Source: Lycocorax pyrrhopterus obiensis (lineage: Eukaryota > Chordata > Aves > Passeriformes > Paradisaeidae). Taken from it: a stretch of 64,000 nucleotides of DNA. Within the stretch, counting starts at the first letter, position 1. Each line of letters opens with the position of its first letter. The translations under genes and the position numbers were made by a program. This document shows, piece after piece, positions 1 through 11,610 of this stretch. The stretch is from the NCBI GenBank assembly GCA_014706295.1, contig JACSVZ010000011.1, positions 2,688,663-2,752,662 on the forward strand, in the 5' to 3' direction. The notes under the pieces were generated by a model. It saw only the letters and a list, made by a program, of their open reading frames with translations, was not told the DNA's origin and ran no database searches.

Positions 1-1360
1 GCTTTGAGTGAAATTTTGCCTTCCCAAAGTCTATCATGGTCCTTAGAAAACAGTCAACCCTGAGCACAGCAATACTTATTTCAGTAATGAACACAAGGCA
101 CTGCTCTCCTCTCCTGTGGGTGGAGATGCCTGTGGAGCCTCAGAGTACCCAGGATGGATTCAGCCCCTTCTCGAGGGGACTGAAACTCCTGCGTGCTGCA
201 ACACAAACAAACGAGCTTTTGAAAAGCAGCCTGCATGCATCGTTAGAGGTGAGCACCAGTCCCCTGCCAGTGCTGAGAAAGGTGTGAAGGTGTGAGAGGA
301 GAGGGAGCCCACAGCCCCACTCACGCCCTTAAAGAAAGCGGCAGCTGTCCCTGCTGTCGGGGAAGGGCTGTTTTACAGGACTGTGGCATCTCATTCCCCA
401 AAATTCCCATTTGAATCAGCCCCTTATTGAAAATTAGGTTGGAACAAGTAGGGTTTTAAATTCAGTTCTACTTACAGCATGAGATAGCCTGTCTAGACAT
501 CTGAAATCTGAAATGCTGTTGCTGTGCAAAAGCACAACTGTACCTATCCAGATTTGTTTTTTTTTTTTAAATTAAATTAAATAACTGAGTATTGCCAGCA
601 CGTGAAGATTGAATCAATTTTAAAAGTATTCAGGACCGAGATGGCTAAATTCCTATTCAGTCACGTCTGGATCTGATTTTAATATCCACACAATAGCAGA
701 AATAGTATAATTTATGGAGCACACCATTAAAGATGGGGAAAATGATGTGTGACAAACAGCCAAAGGCTGCTCATTTAATCTGGTGCAAAGTATTGCAGTA
801 ACCAAGTGCAAGTCACTGAGCCATGGTGTGTATTTGAGCCACATTAGAACACTGTGCAGTTCATCGTTTCTAATTTTTAAAGTAGATTACAGCTGCCACA
901 TCGTTAAGACCTTACAATTATATCTGAACAATAAATTGTATTATTAATAGGATGGTTATGGCCTGTGAGTATTAGATATTGTTGTTTGTGATTTGCACTT
1001 AAAGAGGGATTTTAATCAAGTTTACCATTCTCAAAAAGTCTGGTTTGCATTTAAATAAGCATCCTTAAAAATTGATCTGTTTTGCTCAATTATACAATGC
1101 CTCATTCTGGAGCCTCGAAGTAATTTATTATCCAGGCTCTGTGAGCAAGGAAGATGTATTGCATTGTACTTAATCTTATCAAGTTTCTGCTGATTTTTGA
1201 TGACAATGTCTGTTTATCATAATTATTACGAGTTGTCTGGGTTAATAAAACTTGAAAAACTGTGTGGGAATTAACCCAGTATGGAATGTTAAACTTACTA
1301 TTTGTGTAAGGCTGCATGATCCCAGCTGTCCTTCACAGATCCATGAAGCCGTTTATGTCA
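1..1360. other. Unannotated AT-rich DNA
   Basis: I see no gene, RNA or recognisable repeat here. The longest open frames are under 90 codons and have no protein-like character. There is a short T-run near 557-568. This is probably unique intergenic or intronic sequence. Confidence 0.5.
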
Positions 1361-1760
1361 GAGAATCATGGAATGGTTTGGGTTGGGAGGGACCTTAAAG
1401 CCCACCCAGTGCCACCCCTGCCATGGGCAGGGACACCTTCCACTGTCCCAGGCTGCTCCAAGCCCCAATGTCCAACCTGGCCTTGGGCACTGCCAGGGAT
1501 CCAGGGGCAGCCACAGCTGCTCTGGGCACCCTGTGCCAGGGCCTGCCCACCCACACAGGGAACAATTCCTGCCCAAGATCCCATCCAGCCCTGCCCTCTG
1601 GCACTGGGAAGCCATTCCCTGTGTCCTGGCCCTCCAGCCCTTGGCCATTGTCTCTCTCCAGCTTTCCTGCAGCTCCTTCAGGCCCTGCAAGGCCACACTG
1701 AGGTCACCTCAAAGGTTTTCCTCTGCAGGCTGAACAATCCCAATTCCCTCAGCCTTTAGG
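1361..1760 (-). mobile_element. CR1 LINE 3' fragment (group A)
   Basis: On the plus strand the copy opens with AATCATGGAATGG, followed by GGTTGGGAGGGACCTTAAAG. This is the reverse complement of a CR1 3' end, so the element lies on the minus strand. It continues through the GC-rich 3' region (CTGCCATGGGCAGGGACACC, then the segment on cleaned-up averages seen in all group A copies) and fades out near the CCCTCAGCC motif at about 1755. The next 100 bases may be a more diverged continuation. It closely resembles the copies at 5172, 25188, 31898 and 46248. Several overlapping ORFs on both strands here (up to 147 codons) come from GC-rich repeat sequence and are not genes. The element is 5'-truncated and cannot be active. 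Confidence 0.9.
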
Positions 1761-3689
1761 GTCACAATCAGCTTCTGCACTGTTAGAAATGTTTATAGCC
1801 CCTTGTTGTACTGGTTCCATCCCGTGCCATCATCTTTAAGAGGTGCTTCCTCCTGGAAGTGCATTCAGTAGGAAATTATTTCCAACACTGACAAACAAAA
1901 GAATTTTAAAAGGTAAATCTTGATTTAATGCACCTTTCAGAGGATGTAAAATACAATTTTTTTTTATTTGTAAAGAATTTAAAGCACTCGCTGTTTCAGA
2001 TTACAGCAAGTGCCTTTTGTGATCTGAAATAAAAGCCCATGTTTGCCACATTCTTTGACACAGAACTGTATTGATTTGCCCTAGAATTAAATCTGTAGGC
2101 AGGGAGCAAGTTCTCAGTCCAAGGCCAGGTCAATGACACTCCAAAGGAACAAGGATGCCCACAAAGCTGTTGCACAGTAATGAAATGTGGACAAAATGCA
2201 CTTCAAATATCCCAGCAGAAGCAATAAAGGCATGTGAAATTCCCAATTAAAAGTGGGAACGACAAGGTTGAGAGAAGGTTGAAGAAACTTTTCAGTCAGC
2301 AGCGCATGTTTTCACTTGGAATACTGATCCCATTCCTGACCAGCCTAAGGTCCTGCTGCTGCCATTAGTGAGGCTGGAATGGTCAGGGTTCCCTCTTTTT
2401 GGCTCTGGTTCTGATTATTTTGGGACCATTCTCACCTCACTCTCAGCTGTACATCTCTCAGTGACAGCACCAGCCATCTCTGGAGACATGGAATGGTCCC
2501 AGACTTCCAGGGTAAGGCATGGAGCTCTCCACAGCAGCCACAGTGGGAATGCAACCTGGTATTTGTGCTGCAGGAACAAGTTTGGAGTTAAAGAAGTGAC
2601 AAAAGCAACGTTAAGTAAGTTCATAGCACAGCCAATAAAGCACATAATGACACGAGTTAGTGCTGTTCTATTTCACAGTTCAATCTAATGGAAGCTTTTG
2701 TTGCTCAAAGGGGGACTTTATTGATGTTTACAGATAGATTTTATGGCTTATTTGTCACCAGGAGAGTCTCGATGTGTCTGTCTCAGTTCCTGCTCAGCAA
2801 TGCCTGGACCGTGCACAGCCTATTTCAGTACCAAGGAGGAGAAGAAACCCAGAGTCTTAAATTCCTGGATCAAAGCAACTTTAACTTGTTAAGATAATTG
2901 TCTTGCAATGATTGATCTAGTCATGTCAAGATAATGAGGTTTTTATGGTCCTGAGGAGGATTTAATCTAATTTTTGGAGGGATTCTGATCTCGCTGTTGC
3001 TGCTTTATCACTTTTAATCTCAATACTTTTATTTGAATTTGCTCTGCAAAATTCAATATACTTTTAGTTGACAGCTGAAGACACAGAATAGTCTTTTCAC
3101 ACTAACTTTTCCTGTGTTGCAACTGTGTTTTAAATCTTGTTACCATTACTCTGCACGAATGCAATTTTAGAGTTGTTTTGCTGCTTTAGACAGAGAATAC
3201 CCAGTATAGTTCCTTGGACACAATAAAAGTACCTCTTAAAGGAAAAGTAGCAGCCTGATTTTGAACAGAAAGTGGCTGCTATTGGTGTCTTTAATTATTT
3301 GGCAGAGGATCATTTGTGAGAAAAGATATCCAAGGCTTGTGTTATTCTTTAGTAGAATCTACTAATATGTGTTCAGCTTTCCAATAATATGAGGACAAAA
3401 TAAAGTTTGTATTAAAAAAGATAAACGGGCAAGCATTGTCTTCTCAAGTCTCAGGTTTAATAAGACTCTTTATTTTTTTTTTTAATTCCCTAAGGAAAAA
3501 TGGAAAATTACCACAAATCTGGTTAAGGGATGATTCGTAAAATTTGTCAATCAAAACCAGTTTGGGGCCAAGTCCTCCCTGCTCTGCCCGCAGCAACTTG
3601 TATCCTCTCCCCCACAGACAGGGGAAAGTACTCAGTCTACTCTCCTGGGATTGTGCTACTTGTTGTATTTTCTTTTTGGCTCTATCCTC
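1761..3689. other. Unannotated DNA with a weak exon-like stretch
   Basis: This is mostly AT-rich with no recognisable repeat. The only point of note is 2447-2614, an open stretch between a possible acceptor and a GTAAGT donor; it is treated as a finding because the support is weak. Confidence 0.4.
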
Positions 3690-4075
3690 TCTGATTATTT
3701 TTAGTTCTTAATCTTATTACTTCACACCTCTGTACAACTGAGCTGAATAAGCTACTTATCCAGCCTCTAAGCTGAATCTATCCAGATCGTGTTGAATTTA
3801 TTTGCTCTGTTCCTCTGTATTTACTCTATCATCCCTTCCCATTTCTGTGTCATTGGCAAATTTGGGTCAGTAATTTATAAAGTAAACAAAAATGGCCCTA
3901 ATGCTGCACTTACTGACATTCCTTTTAACTCCTTCCTGAGCTGAGCTTTTTTAATTTGCAATATTTGTTCCTTCAACCCAAAATAGTTCCCTGGAAATTC
4001 ATGTGGCTTTCTGTAAGGGAATGCTTCCCTTATTTGTACATCAAACCCTTCTAAAATGGACTTTAAAATGAGCAC
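3690..4075 (-). mobile_element. Ancient, diverged CR1-like LINE piece
   Basis: The plus strand reads TCATTGGCAAATTTGGGTC, then TTTATAAAG, then ATGGCCCTAATGCTG and ACTGACATTCC. The order matches the reverse complement of the CR1 ORF2 stretch that in younger copies reads 'cat-ctgcaaac-tt ... ttgataaag ... ctggccccaatactga'. Divergence is high and the edges are uncertain. It could instead belong to a related old LINE clade such as L3. Confidence 0.35.
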
Positions 4076-5171
4076 CACATTTCTCTCTTTTCCCTCAGCT
4101 GAATATGCATTGCCACACTCTCCAGAAGAAAGACAAGGGCCAGAAGTCTCTCAGCATCCTAAGCCAGCTCCACCATGGGATCCGTTTGGGCAAAGCACAT
4201 CACCTCCCTTGCCGCTCCCCAGGGAAGGAATTCACAATTCTGGGGATTATTTTTCACCGAGCAGTCGCAGGCTCTGCAGACGTGGTTAATGTGTCCCACA
4301 GAATCACAGTCTGTGCAGTCCCCAGCCTTGGAACGCATTTGTTCACGTTGTTCTGGCTCCCGATGGCTCCATACATTCTCATTTTTCCATCATCAATATC
4401 CCCTGGCCTGCTCCTTCCTAAATAAAACATTCTGCCCGAGGTGGTAGGTGGGGAGCAGTGGAAAGGTGCTGTCACTTGACTGGCTGTGACATATTTCAGA
4501 ACACGCTTTGAGAAACTCTCTCGTACTTCCAAATATCCAAACCATATTATATAAATATATTTACAGCGTAACTCTCCAAATACATCAAAATACATGTCCT
4601 AAACTAACATCAATTTTGCTTTCAGTTCAGAATGTATTTCTTTCTATACAATGTTCTGAGTTCAGCCTTCTAATGTGGGACTTAGCACTGAATGCAAGAA
4701 GTTTTTCTGTGAGAGTGAATATCCACAAAAGTACCAGGGTTGCAGATTGCAAAGAGGATTTTGAAGCCTTATTTCTTCCATTCAGTGCCCAGTGTGTGGA
4801 GAGTCCCAAGCACCAGTTAACATCACTTTTTCTTCTTTTTTTTTTTTTTTGTTGGTTTCCTTGTAAGAGAACCTTGTACCGCTCATAATGTGAAACATCC
4901 AGGCTGTCCAGGCTGTTCTTAGGACTGAATCATGTATGGGCCACACAGATTTTTGGCACAGAAAGTTCCAACCAGTCAATACTTAGTGGCTTATTTCTGA
5001 GCTTTCCTGGGCCCCTGCATGTCAGATAAGCAAGACAGAAGGAGGTCTTTAATGAGAATTATTTTTGCTACCAAAGTTTGTTCTTAAAGGAAGACGAGTG
5101 GTCCCCAATTTGTTATTCCTGGAGGGCAACAGTGTGATGACACCTGGCTGACACACGGCCAGCCCCGCTGT
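4076..5171. other. Unannotated DNA
   Basis: I see nothing recognisable. A 14-base T-run lies at about 4837-4850. Short open frames here have no motif I can name. Confidence 0.45.
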
Positions 5172-5607
5172 GTCATGGAATCCCACAATGGTTTGGGTTG
5201 GAAGGGACCTTAAAGCCCATCCAGTGCCACCCCTGCCATGGGCAGGGACACCTTCCACTGTCCCAGGCTGCTCCAAGCCCCAATGGCCAACCTGGCCTTG
5301 GGCACTGCCAGGGATCCAGGGGCAGCCACAGCTGCTCTGGGCACCCTGTGCCAGGGCCTGCCCACCCTCCCAGGGAACAATTCCTGCCCAAGATCCCATC
5401 CAGCCCTGCCCTCTGGCACTGGGAAGCCATTCCCTGTGTCCTGGCCCTCCATCCCTGAGGAATTGTCCCTCTCTGGGTTCCCTGCAGCCCCTGGAAGGTG
5501 CTGTGAGGTCTCCACACACCCTTCTCCTCTCCAGGCCCAGCAGCCCCAGCTCTCCCAGCCTGGCTCCACAGGGGACTCTCTCCAACAGTTCCATGTCATT
5601 CCAGTGT
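5172..5607 (-). mobile_element. CR1 LINE 3' fragment (group A)
   Basis: It opens on the plus strand with TGGTTTGGGTTGGAAGGGAC and runs through the same GC-rich block as the copy at 1361, ending with the TCTCCAACAGTTCCATGTC segment. It is therefore a minus-strand insertion, 5'-truncated. The 3' tail is preceded by GTCATGGAATCCCACAA, a slightly altered version of the usual ATTCTATGAT-type tail. The 181-codon minus-strand frame and the 204-codon plus-strand frame across it are repeat artefacts. Confidence 0.9.
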
Positions 5608-7845
5608 CCCTCAGCATCACTGAGAGGAGGATGTTGTCCACACCAGTGCCTGGGAAGTCATCACCCTTTCCTGCATGGACTGATAGCTGGAATGACCCCA
5701 AATTCCTGGGCAGGAGCAAGGGAGTGGCTGCTCCCTTTAACTCCTGCCGTGTGGGCCCTCAGTAGGTCCATTACTTGCAAATAACTCCAGATATTCCACT
5801 CTGCATTGCAATTAAATAAAAGCTAATTGAAAGCTATGCCACCCAAACTCACGCTGGGTGGCCTTATTCAGGGTGCAGGATTAAACCAAGAAATAAATCA
5901 GGGCTGCAAACATGAGCAGATCTGCTGCTCAGTGAGAAAGTACAGGCAACTCCAGTCAGATAATTCACTGTAGCAGCTTGGCAGCACTCCCCATTTACTG
6001 TATTTACGTGTGTCTAATCCCTGGGTTATCAGCAAAATGCGATTCAGCAGCAGCACAGGCTGCACATTCATGGAGGTATTAGCAAGAGCCTGCTGCATTG
6101 TTCCAATTTTTTTAATTATAGCAGAGCTTTCCTTCTGCCTTTTCTTGTGTGAAGGTCACCCAGGTCCATATGTGGGATTGCTGGGACATTTCGGTGGTGG
6201 GAGCTCTCAGAGGTGTGGGAGGCTCGTGTGGAAATACAATAATCCCAGCACACCTGGGTGCTCCAGCTCAAACGCTTCCAGCAGGATGCAGGATTAGCTG
6301 CGTGTGCGCTGAGGGGTTTTTATTTGAATGTGTTGGGAGATACGCCGGAAAACACAAGCCTTGATGAAGATTAAGTGGAATGGAGCTGAGCCTGTGCAGC
6401 AGCTCTGGGGATACCAAATCTTCTTGGTGATGGTTTATGCCACCAGGGCAGTGATTCCCCACTGCTGGAGACTCCAAACTGCTCTGTGCAGAGCAGCTGA
6501 AGGGCTCACAGTCCTTCCCTGACCTGCTGCACACCCATATTCCTTCCCTTTCCCAGACAAACCACCTCTCATTCCTGTTGAAGGGCCCATTGTCTCCCCT
6601 GTGCATTTTCAGAGGCAGAGCAGATCCTGAGCACAGAAGTTTAGTCACACAAGTGCTGGGGGGCTGCTGGATGCAGTTTATCTTAAAGAAAGTCAAGGAA
6701 TTCTGGCACATAAGGAAATGAGAGGTGGACTTCTGATATGTAGAATGCAGAGAACCCAGAGAACACTTTAGGTGAAAGCATTTCCCCCACCTTGGTTCCC
6801 CCTCCAGCCTGAGCCCTTCTGGGAGCTGTCATTGACTGGGACACCCCAGCAGTCCCTCGGGGCCCCACAGCCACCCCCAGCCTCCCCACCCTGCCCGTGG
6901 GATGTCCCAGCAGCACCCAAAAGATGCTTTGTGTCCCCTGCTCCTGCTCCCTGCAGGCTCTGATGGTCTGAGAATGTGTCAGCCTTGGGAACTCGACTTC
7001 TGGGCACAGCACATCCTTCTGAAACTGAGGGATGGCACAGAGGAAAAGGGAGGAAAATCAGCACTGTTGGGGAGTTTTTGGTGTTTCTTGTTGTTCCACG
7101 TTCTCTAAAATGGGCTTGCCTTGGTGGGATCTCTACAGCATGATTACTCCCCTGCCAAATTTATTGTGATTTTTCTTCATTAATAAAAAGTTATAATGTT
7201 AGAAGCTCAAAGAAAAGCCAGGGAAATGAACCTTCTTGAGAAATAGTGTTGTAATTTCTCATATTTTTGAAGATTTTTTTAACATGAAAATATAATTTTT
7301 CGTGAAATTCTTCTGAAATATTTTTACAGAATTTTTTTCCAAAATAAATTTAAAGTATTTCCTTTACCAATACCCTTAACAGTTATAGTCAAAAGGCAGA
7401 CTGACTATTTTGAGGTTGAATTGAAAATAGTTTCTGAAAGGGTAGCAGAAACGTTTCCATGAGGAAGTCAGTAGCTCTGTAGGATAATGGAGCCATCAAA
7501 AGGGACCTACAGGGACCAGCAAACCTCCTCTCACTGACAAACCAACTACTTCCAGCTCTCCTCCTTGGTTCCAGTTATTTTTTATGCAGACTTTTCTTTT
7601 TCCAAAGCCTTCTGAGGCTCCCACAGTTCCAGCTGAGGATCTAAAATTTCTTCATATTGGAAAGGAGGATTAATGCTAAGGAAACACGAAGGAGAACACA
7701 GAAGAAGTGCAGAGGTAGAAAATAACAGAAAACAGAGCTGTCTTATTTTGTAAACTCATTGGGTGCTCTCCTCAGATCTCTCATAGGATGAAAACAGATC
7801 TTGCAGTGCAGAGTTCAGCTTTCCCAGTCCGAGCGGTGGCACCGT
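5608..7845. other. Unannotated DNA
   Basis: No gene is recognised. GC content is mildly raised at 6140-6540 and 6780-7000, without a repeat I can name. 7140-7440 is strongly AT-rich. Confidence 0.45.
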
Positions 7846-8153
7846 GTGATTTCCAACCTAAAACCAGGTGATGTCCAACCTAAAACCGGGTGATGTCCAA
7901 CCTAAAACCAGGTGATGTCCAACCTAAAACCGGGTGATGTCCAACCTAAAACCAGGTGATGTCCAACCTAAAACCGGGTGATTTCCAACCTAAAACCAGG
8001 TGATGTCCAACCTAAAACCAGGTTATTTCCAACCTAAAACCGTGTGATTTCCAACCTAAAACCAGGTGATGTCCAACCTAAAACCAGGTGATGTCCAACC
8101 TAAAACCGGGTGATTTCCAGCCTAAAACTGGGTGATGTCCAGCCTAAAACCAG
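7846..8153. repeat. 22-bp minisatellite, 14 copies
   Basis: Fourteen head-to-tail units start at 7846, 7868, 7890 and so on every 22 bases up to 8132, with no length change. The unit is GTGATGTCCAACCTAAAACC followed by AG or GG. Variants are GTGATTT for GTGATGT, and CCAGCCT in the last two units. Units 2-7 alternate between GG and AG endings, which gives a 44-bp higher-order repeat in the middle of the array. The more altered units are at the two ends and around 8022. There are no spacers between units. Confidence 0.97.
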
Positions 8154-11015
8154 GTGCACCCAGAGGCTGAGCACCAGCAGCTGTGCCCCAGGGTGATGCC
8201 CAGGAAGAGGGGATGTCCAGAAGAGACTGTGAGTGCCACAATTAACACAAGCTCCTGTTAGGATGTGATTAGTAGAAGATGCCTCTGCCCAAAGCAAGGT
8301 GCAAACGAGACCACGTGACAAAGTCAATAGCACAGGTTTTATTTAACAGTACATTTAAGGCAGAGAAGGGAAGGGGAGAGAGAGAGTTTTGAGCCATGTA
8401 CCTGCATTCTTTAAGCCCTCACAGCGCCAATTTAGTAGCCCCACAGACAGGACAGGAAGGGGAGGAACCTCTGGCTGCAGCCCCAAGGAATTCACTGGTC
8501 CCTATAGACAACACTAAGCCAAAGTTCTCCAAACTTTCAGGCCTCCCACACTGAAACCAAAGGGATCAGCAGGGCTGAAACAGGTTTTTGCTCTTGACCA
8601 GACCTGATCAAGACCCCTGATCCAGCACAGAGGAGTCAGCCTTTTGCAGAGGCTTCGGCCATGCTCAGCCTTTGGCTTGCCTGTGGCCAGAGCACTGTGT
8701 CCCATGACGGCACAGGAGGAAGTGACCACTAATTTTAATTGTTTATATTTAGCACAGCTTAAATTTCTGCAAAGAATTAATATGCTGGCCAACCCCAAAA
8801 AAAGGATTTTACAAAGACAGCTCCAGGACTCTCATTAATTGGATAATGAACAGCTTCCAATATTAGAGGACAGATAGGAGCTCTGAACCTGCTACACCAC
8901 TGGAACAGCCCCAGAGACGGGAGGCAGGCATCCTGCCCTTCTGAAAGCAGGAATATTTTGTCACACTGTCATCAGATACAATTTCTGATGTAGAGTTAAA
9001 TAACCTTTACTTTCATCCCTCCAGTGTAAAAGATGAAAATCTTTTAAAAGCGAGAGTCCCAAAGAAATGTAAATATGGTGTATTCACTACTGACATTTCA
9101 AAAGATTTTGCCCCACCAGTGGAGACAGCTATTCTCTATTATCAGGTTTCCTGTCACTCACGTTGATTAAAGTTGATAAATACTGCAAGCCACTTGGGGT
9201 AGGCTAAAGGACACAAAAGAAAAATGTAACTTACTTGAAAAGGACCATATTCCTTGGGAAATGGAAAGCAGACCATATTTGCCTGCATTTCTCTACTTGA
9301 AGAAGAGCAAATTCCCCTATTTAAATTTCTTTTTTTTCTAATTTTCCTGGAAGTGATACACACTTAGAAACTGTAATTAATGGAACAGAGCTCTGCAAGG
9401 ACAGAGCAGTGTGAGACTGAGAAGGCAGCACAGTTTCTCTGCATCCACACACTATTTGGTTTATCAAACCTGGGCAATAAATGACAAGTCACAGCTGATG
9501 AAATTTGGGGTGCAGCAATAGCTGCGTCCTAAAGGAACATGAATCCATCAGGAACTTTTTGGCGGACTAAGATGCCAGTCCAGAAAGCAAATTGTTTTCA
9601 AAGCATGCCGTATATTCTCTCTGAATATTGATGTGCACCAGACAGAAGATCAGTTTGATATAATTCGTAGGGTCAAATCAACTCTAAAGATTCTTCTGAT
9701 TGCTGTTGCATATGCATTATTTTTAATCTGCTCAAAATCTTCAGCAGAAGTGGGTATTAATTTCAGAATTAGTATTAGAAAAGCATTGATTCCTGTTTGC
9801 CATCAAGGCGAGGGAAAGGAGCAACACTCCCACAAAATCAGCTATGGAGAGGAAAAGCAAACTCTTTTTCCTTTGAGCATGAACAAGCAAAAAATGTTGT
9901 GGAAAATGTCGGAAAAACTAGAAGAAAAGGAATCCAGGAACGTTCTGTCAATGATGAGCTTCCATTAGACATCAGTGGAGATAAACTGAGGGGAGCACAG
10001 GAATGTCCAGGAGCAAGATATTCAAATCACAAAACATTTTCTAGAAAGCCTTCCTTTCTTATCCTGTCAGATTTTCCAGAAGAATACTCTTCTAACTTGA
10101 CTGAATATTGCAATTACAGGAGTAGAAAGGACAAGATGGTAGAATCCAGGTTGGATTTCTTGAGGGGGAAAAAACTCCAAGCTTGAAAGATACTCAAATT
10201 TACTGTATAAAAGAAGAAATGAAATTCCTGGTAATTGAATTAAATTTGCTAGTTAAGAAAAAATATTATGCTTGTAATAAATGATTAATTAAATTCACTC
10301 TGTGACTATAAAAGTATTCGATGACCCACACATTTTTGGCTAATAACCTGAAACCCACTGCCAGCAGAATATATTGATTTAAACTTCTGGGGTTTTTAAA
10401 AAGGCCTGCAGAGCCTTAAAACTCCAAAAAATGATGTGGGTTTGGAAATTCTGAGCTAAGCCATGTTTGCATTAGTATTTTAAGAACATCATGCATGCAT
10501 TCACCTCTCTGAGCTTATTGTTTAGCTATATATTTCCTACAGCAGCTGGAGTGCTTGGAAATGTAATGCCATAAAACTTCATGAAATTTCTGACAAACCA
10601 TAAAAGAAAGAAACCAGTCCCACTCCTGTATTCCTTTGGCACAAAGCTGAGGGGATTTTATAATGAAATTCTTTTTAAAGTGGACAGGGTGCCAAAAGGA
10701 ACGTGCCTATTTAAGAATCTCTCAGTCTACCACTGCAGAAATCTAGCTGAGAAAACTTGGGTACCTTTTACAGCAATTTTAATGCAGGCACCCTGGGTCT
10801 ACTTATCTGTTTGGATGCTTATCCATCATAAAAATCACAGTGCACAGAATCAGATTACAAACCCTAATGAGGATTCTACATATGTGGCTAACTGTGCCAT
10901 TATAATTAACTTAGTCAGAAAATCGTTCCATGCTAACAGAGGGAGAGACTCTTTTAGAAATGCTGGCATTTTCCTTTGGGCTTAAAAGAGTTCTCAATAA
11001 AGAAACACAATATGA
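8154..11015. other. Unannotated DNA
   Basis: No gene is recognised. A short GA run lies at 8375-8386. The sequence CAGGTTTTATTTAACAG near 8333-8349 read in reverse has an AATAAA signal, but no LTR or gene end can be delimited. Two open frames of 111 and 129 codons at 9633-10186 overlap in different frames and show no family signature. Confidence 0.45.
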
Positions 11016-11610
11016 TCACAGAATCACAGAATCATAAAGGCTGGAAAAGCCCTCCAAGGCCATCGAGTCCCAGCTGTGCCCAGTCCCCACCTTGTCCCCA
11101 GCCCAGAGCTCTGAGTGCCACCCCCAGCCCTTCCTTGGACACCTCCAGGGATGGGCACTCCAAACCTCCCTGGGCAGCCCCTGCCAAGGCCTGAGCACCC
11201 TTTCCATGGGGAAATTCCTGCTGCTGTCCAGCCTGAGCCTCCCCTGGCCCAGCCTGAGGCCGCTCCCTCTCCTCCTGTCCCTGTTCCCTGGGAGCAGAGC
11301 CCGACCCCCCCGGCTGCCCCCTCCTGTCAGGGAGTTGTGCAGAGCCACAAGGTCCCCCCTGAGCCTCCTTTGCTCCAGGCTGAGCCCCTTTCCCAGCTCC
11401 CTCAGCTGCTCCTGGGGCTCCAGCCCCTTCCCAGCTCCGTTCCCTGCCCTGGACACGCTCCAGCCCCTCAGGGTCTCTTGTCCAGGACTGAGGGGCCCAG
11501 AACTGGACACAGCCCTGGAGCTCTGGCCCCACCAGTGTCCTGGTCCTGCTGGTCACAGCATTTTTGGCACAGGCCAGGTGCCATTGCCGTTCTTGCCCAC
11601 CTGGGCAATG
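11016..11610 (-). mobile_element. CR1 LINE 3' fragment (group B)
   Basis: It opens with ATCACAGAATCACAGAATCA on the plus strand, two copies of the CR1 tail unit, then AAAGGCTGGAAAAGCCC. It runs through CACCTTGTCCCCAGCCC and CATGGGGAAATTCCTGCTG to a distal part with CCAGAACTGGACACAGCCC and CACAGCATTTTTGGCACAGG. At nearly 600 bp it is the longest of the three group B copies (see also 47459 and 62818). Open frames of 211 and 200 codons cross it on opposite strands and are not genes. Confidence 0.92.

Noticed and set aside
5049..5784. Open frames of 181 (minus) and 204 (plus) codons
   Set aside because: Both read through the group A CR1 copy, and the same peptides recur at every group A copy.
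7846..8153. Regular repeats that might suggest a CRISPR array
   Set aside because: The 22-base units abut directly with no spacers, and the setting is a bird genome. It is a minisatellite.
8333..8360. Possible reverse-strand polyadenylation signal and LTR end
   Set aside because: Only the AATAAA-like signal is present; no TG...CA ends, TATA box or second copy can be found in the window.
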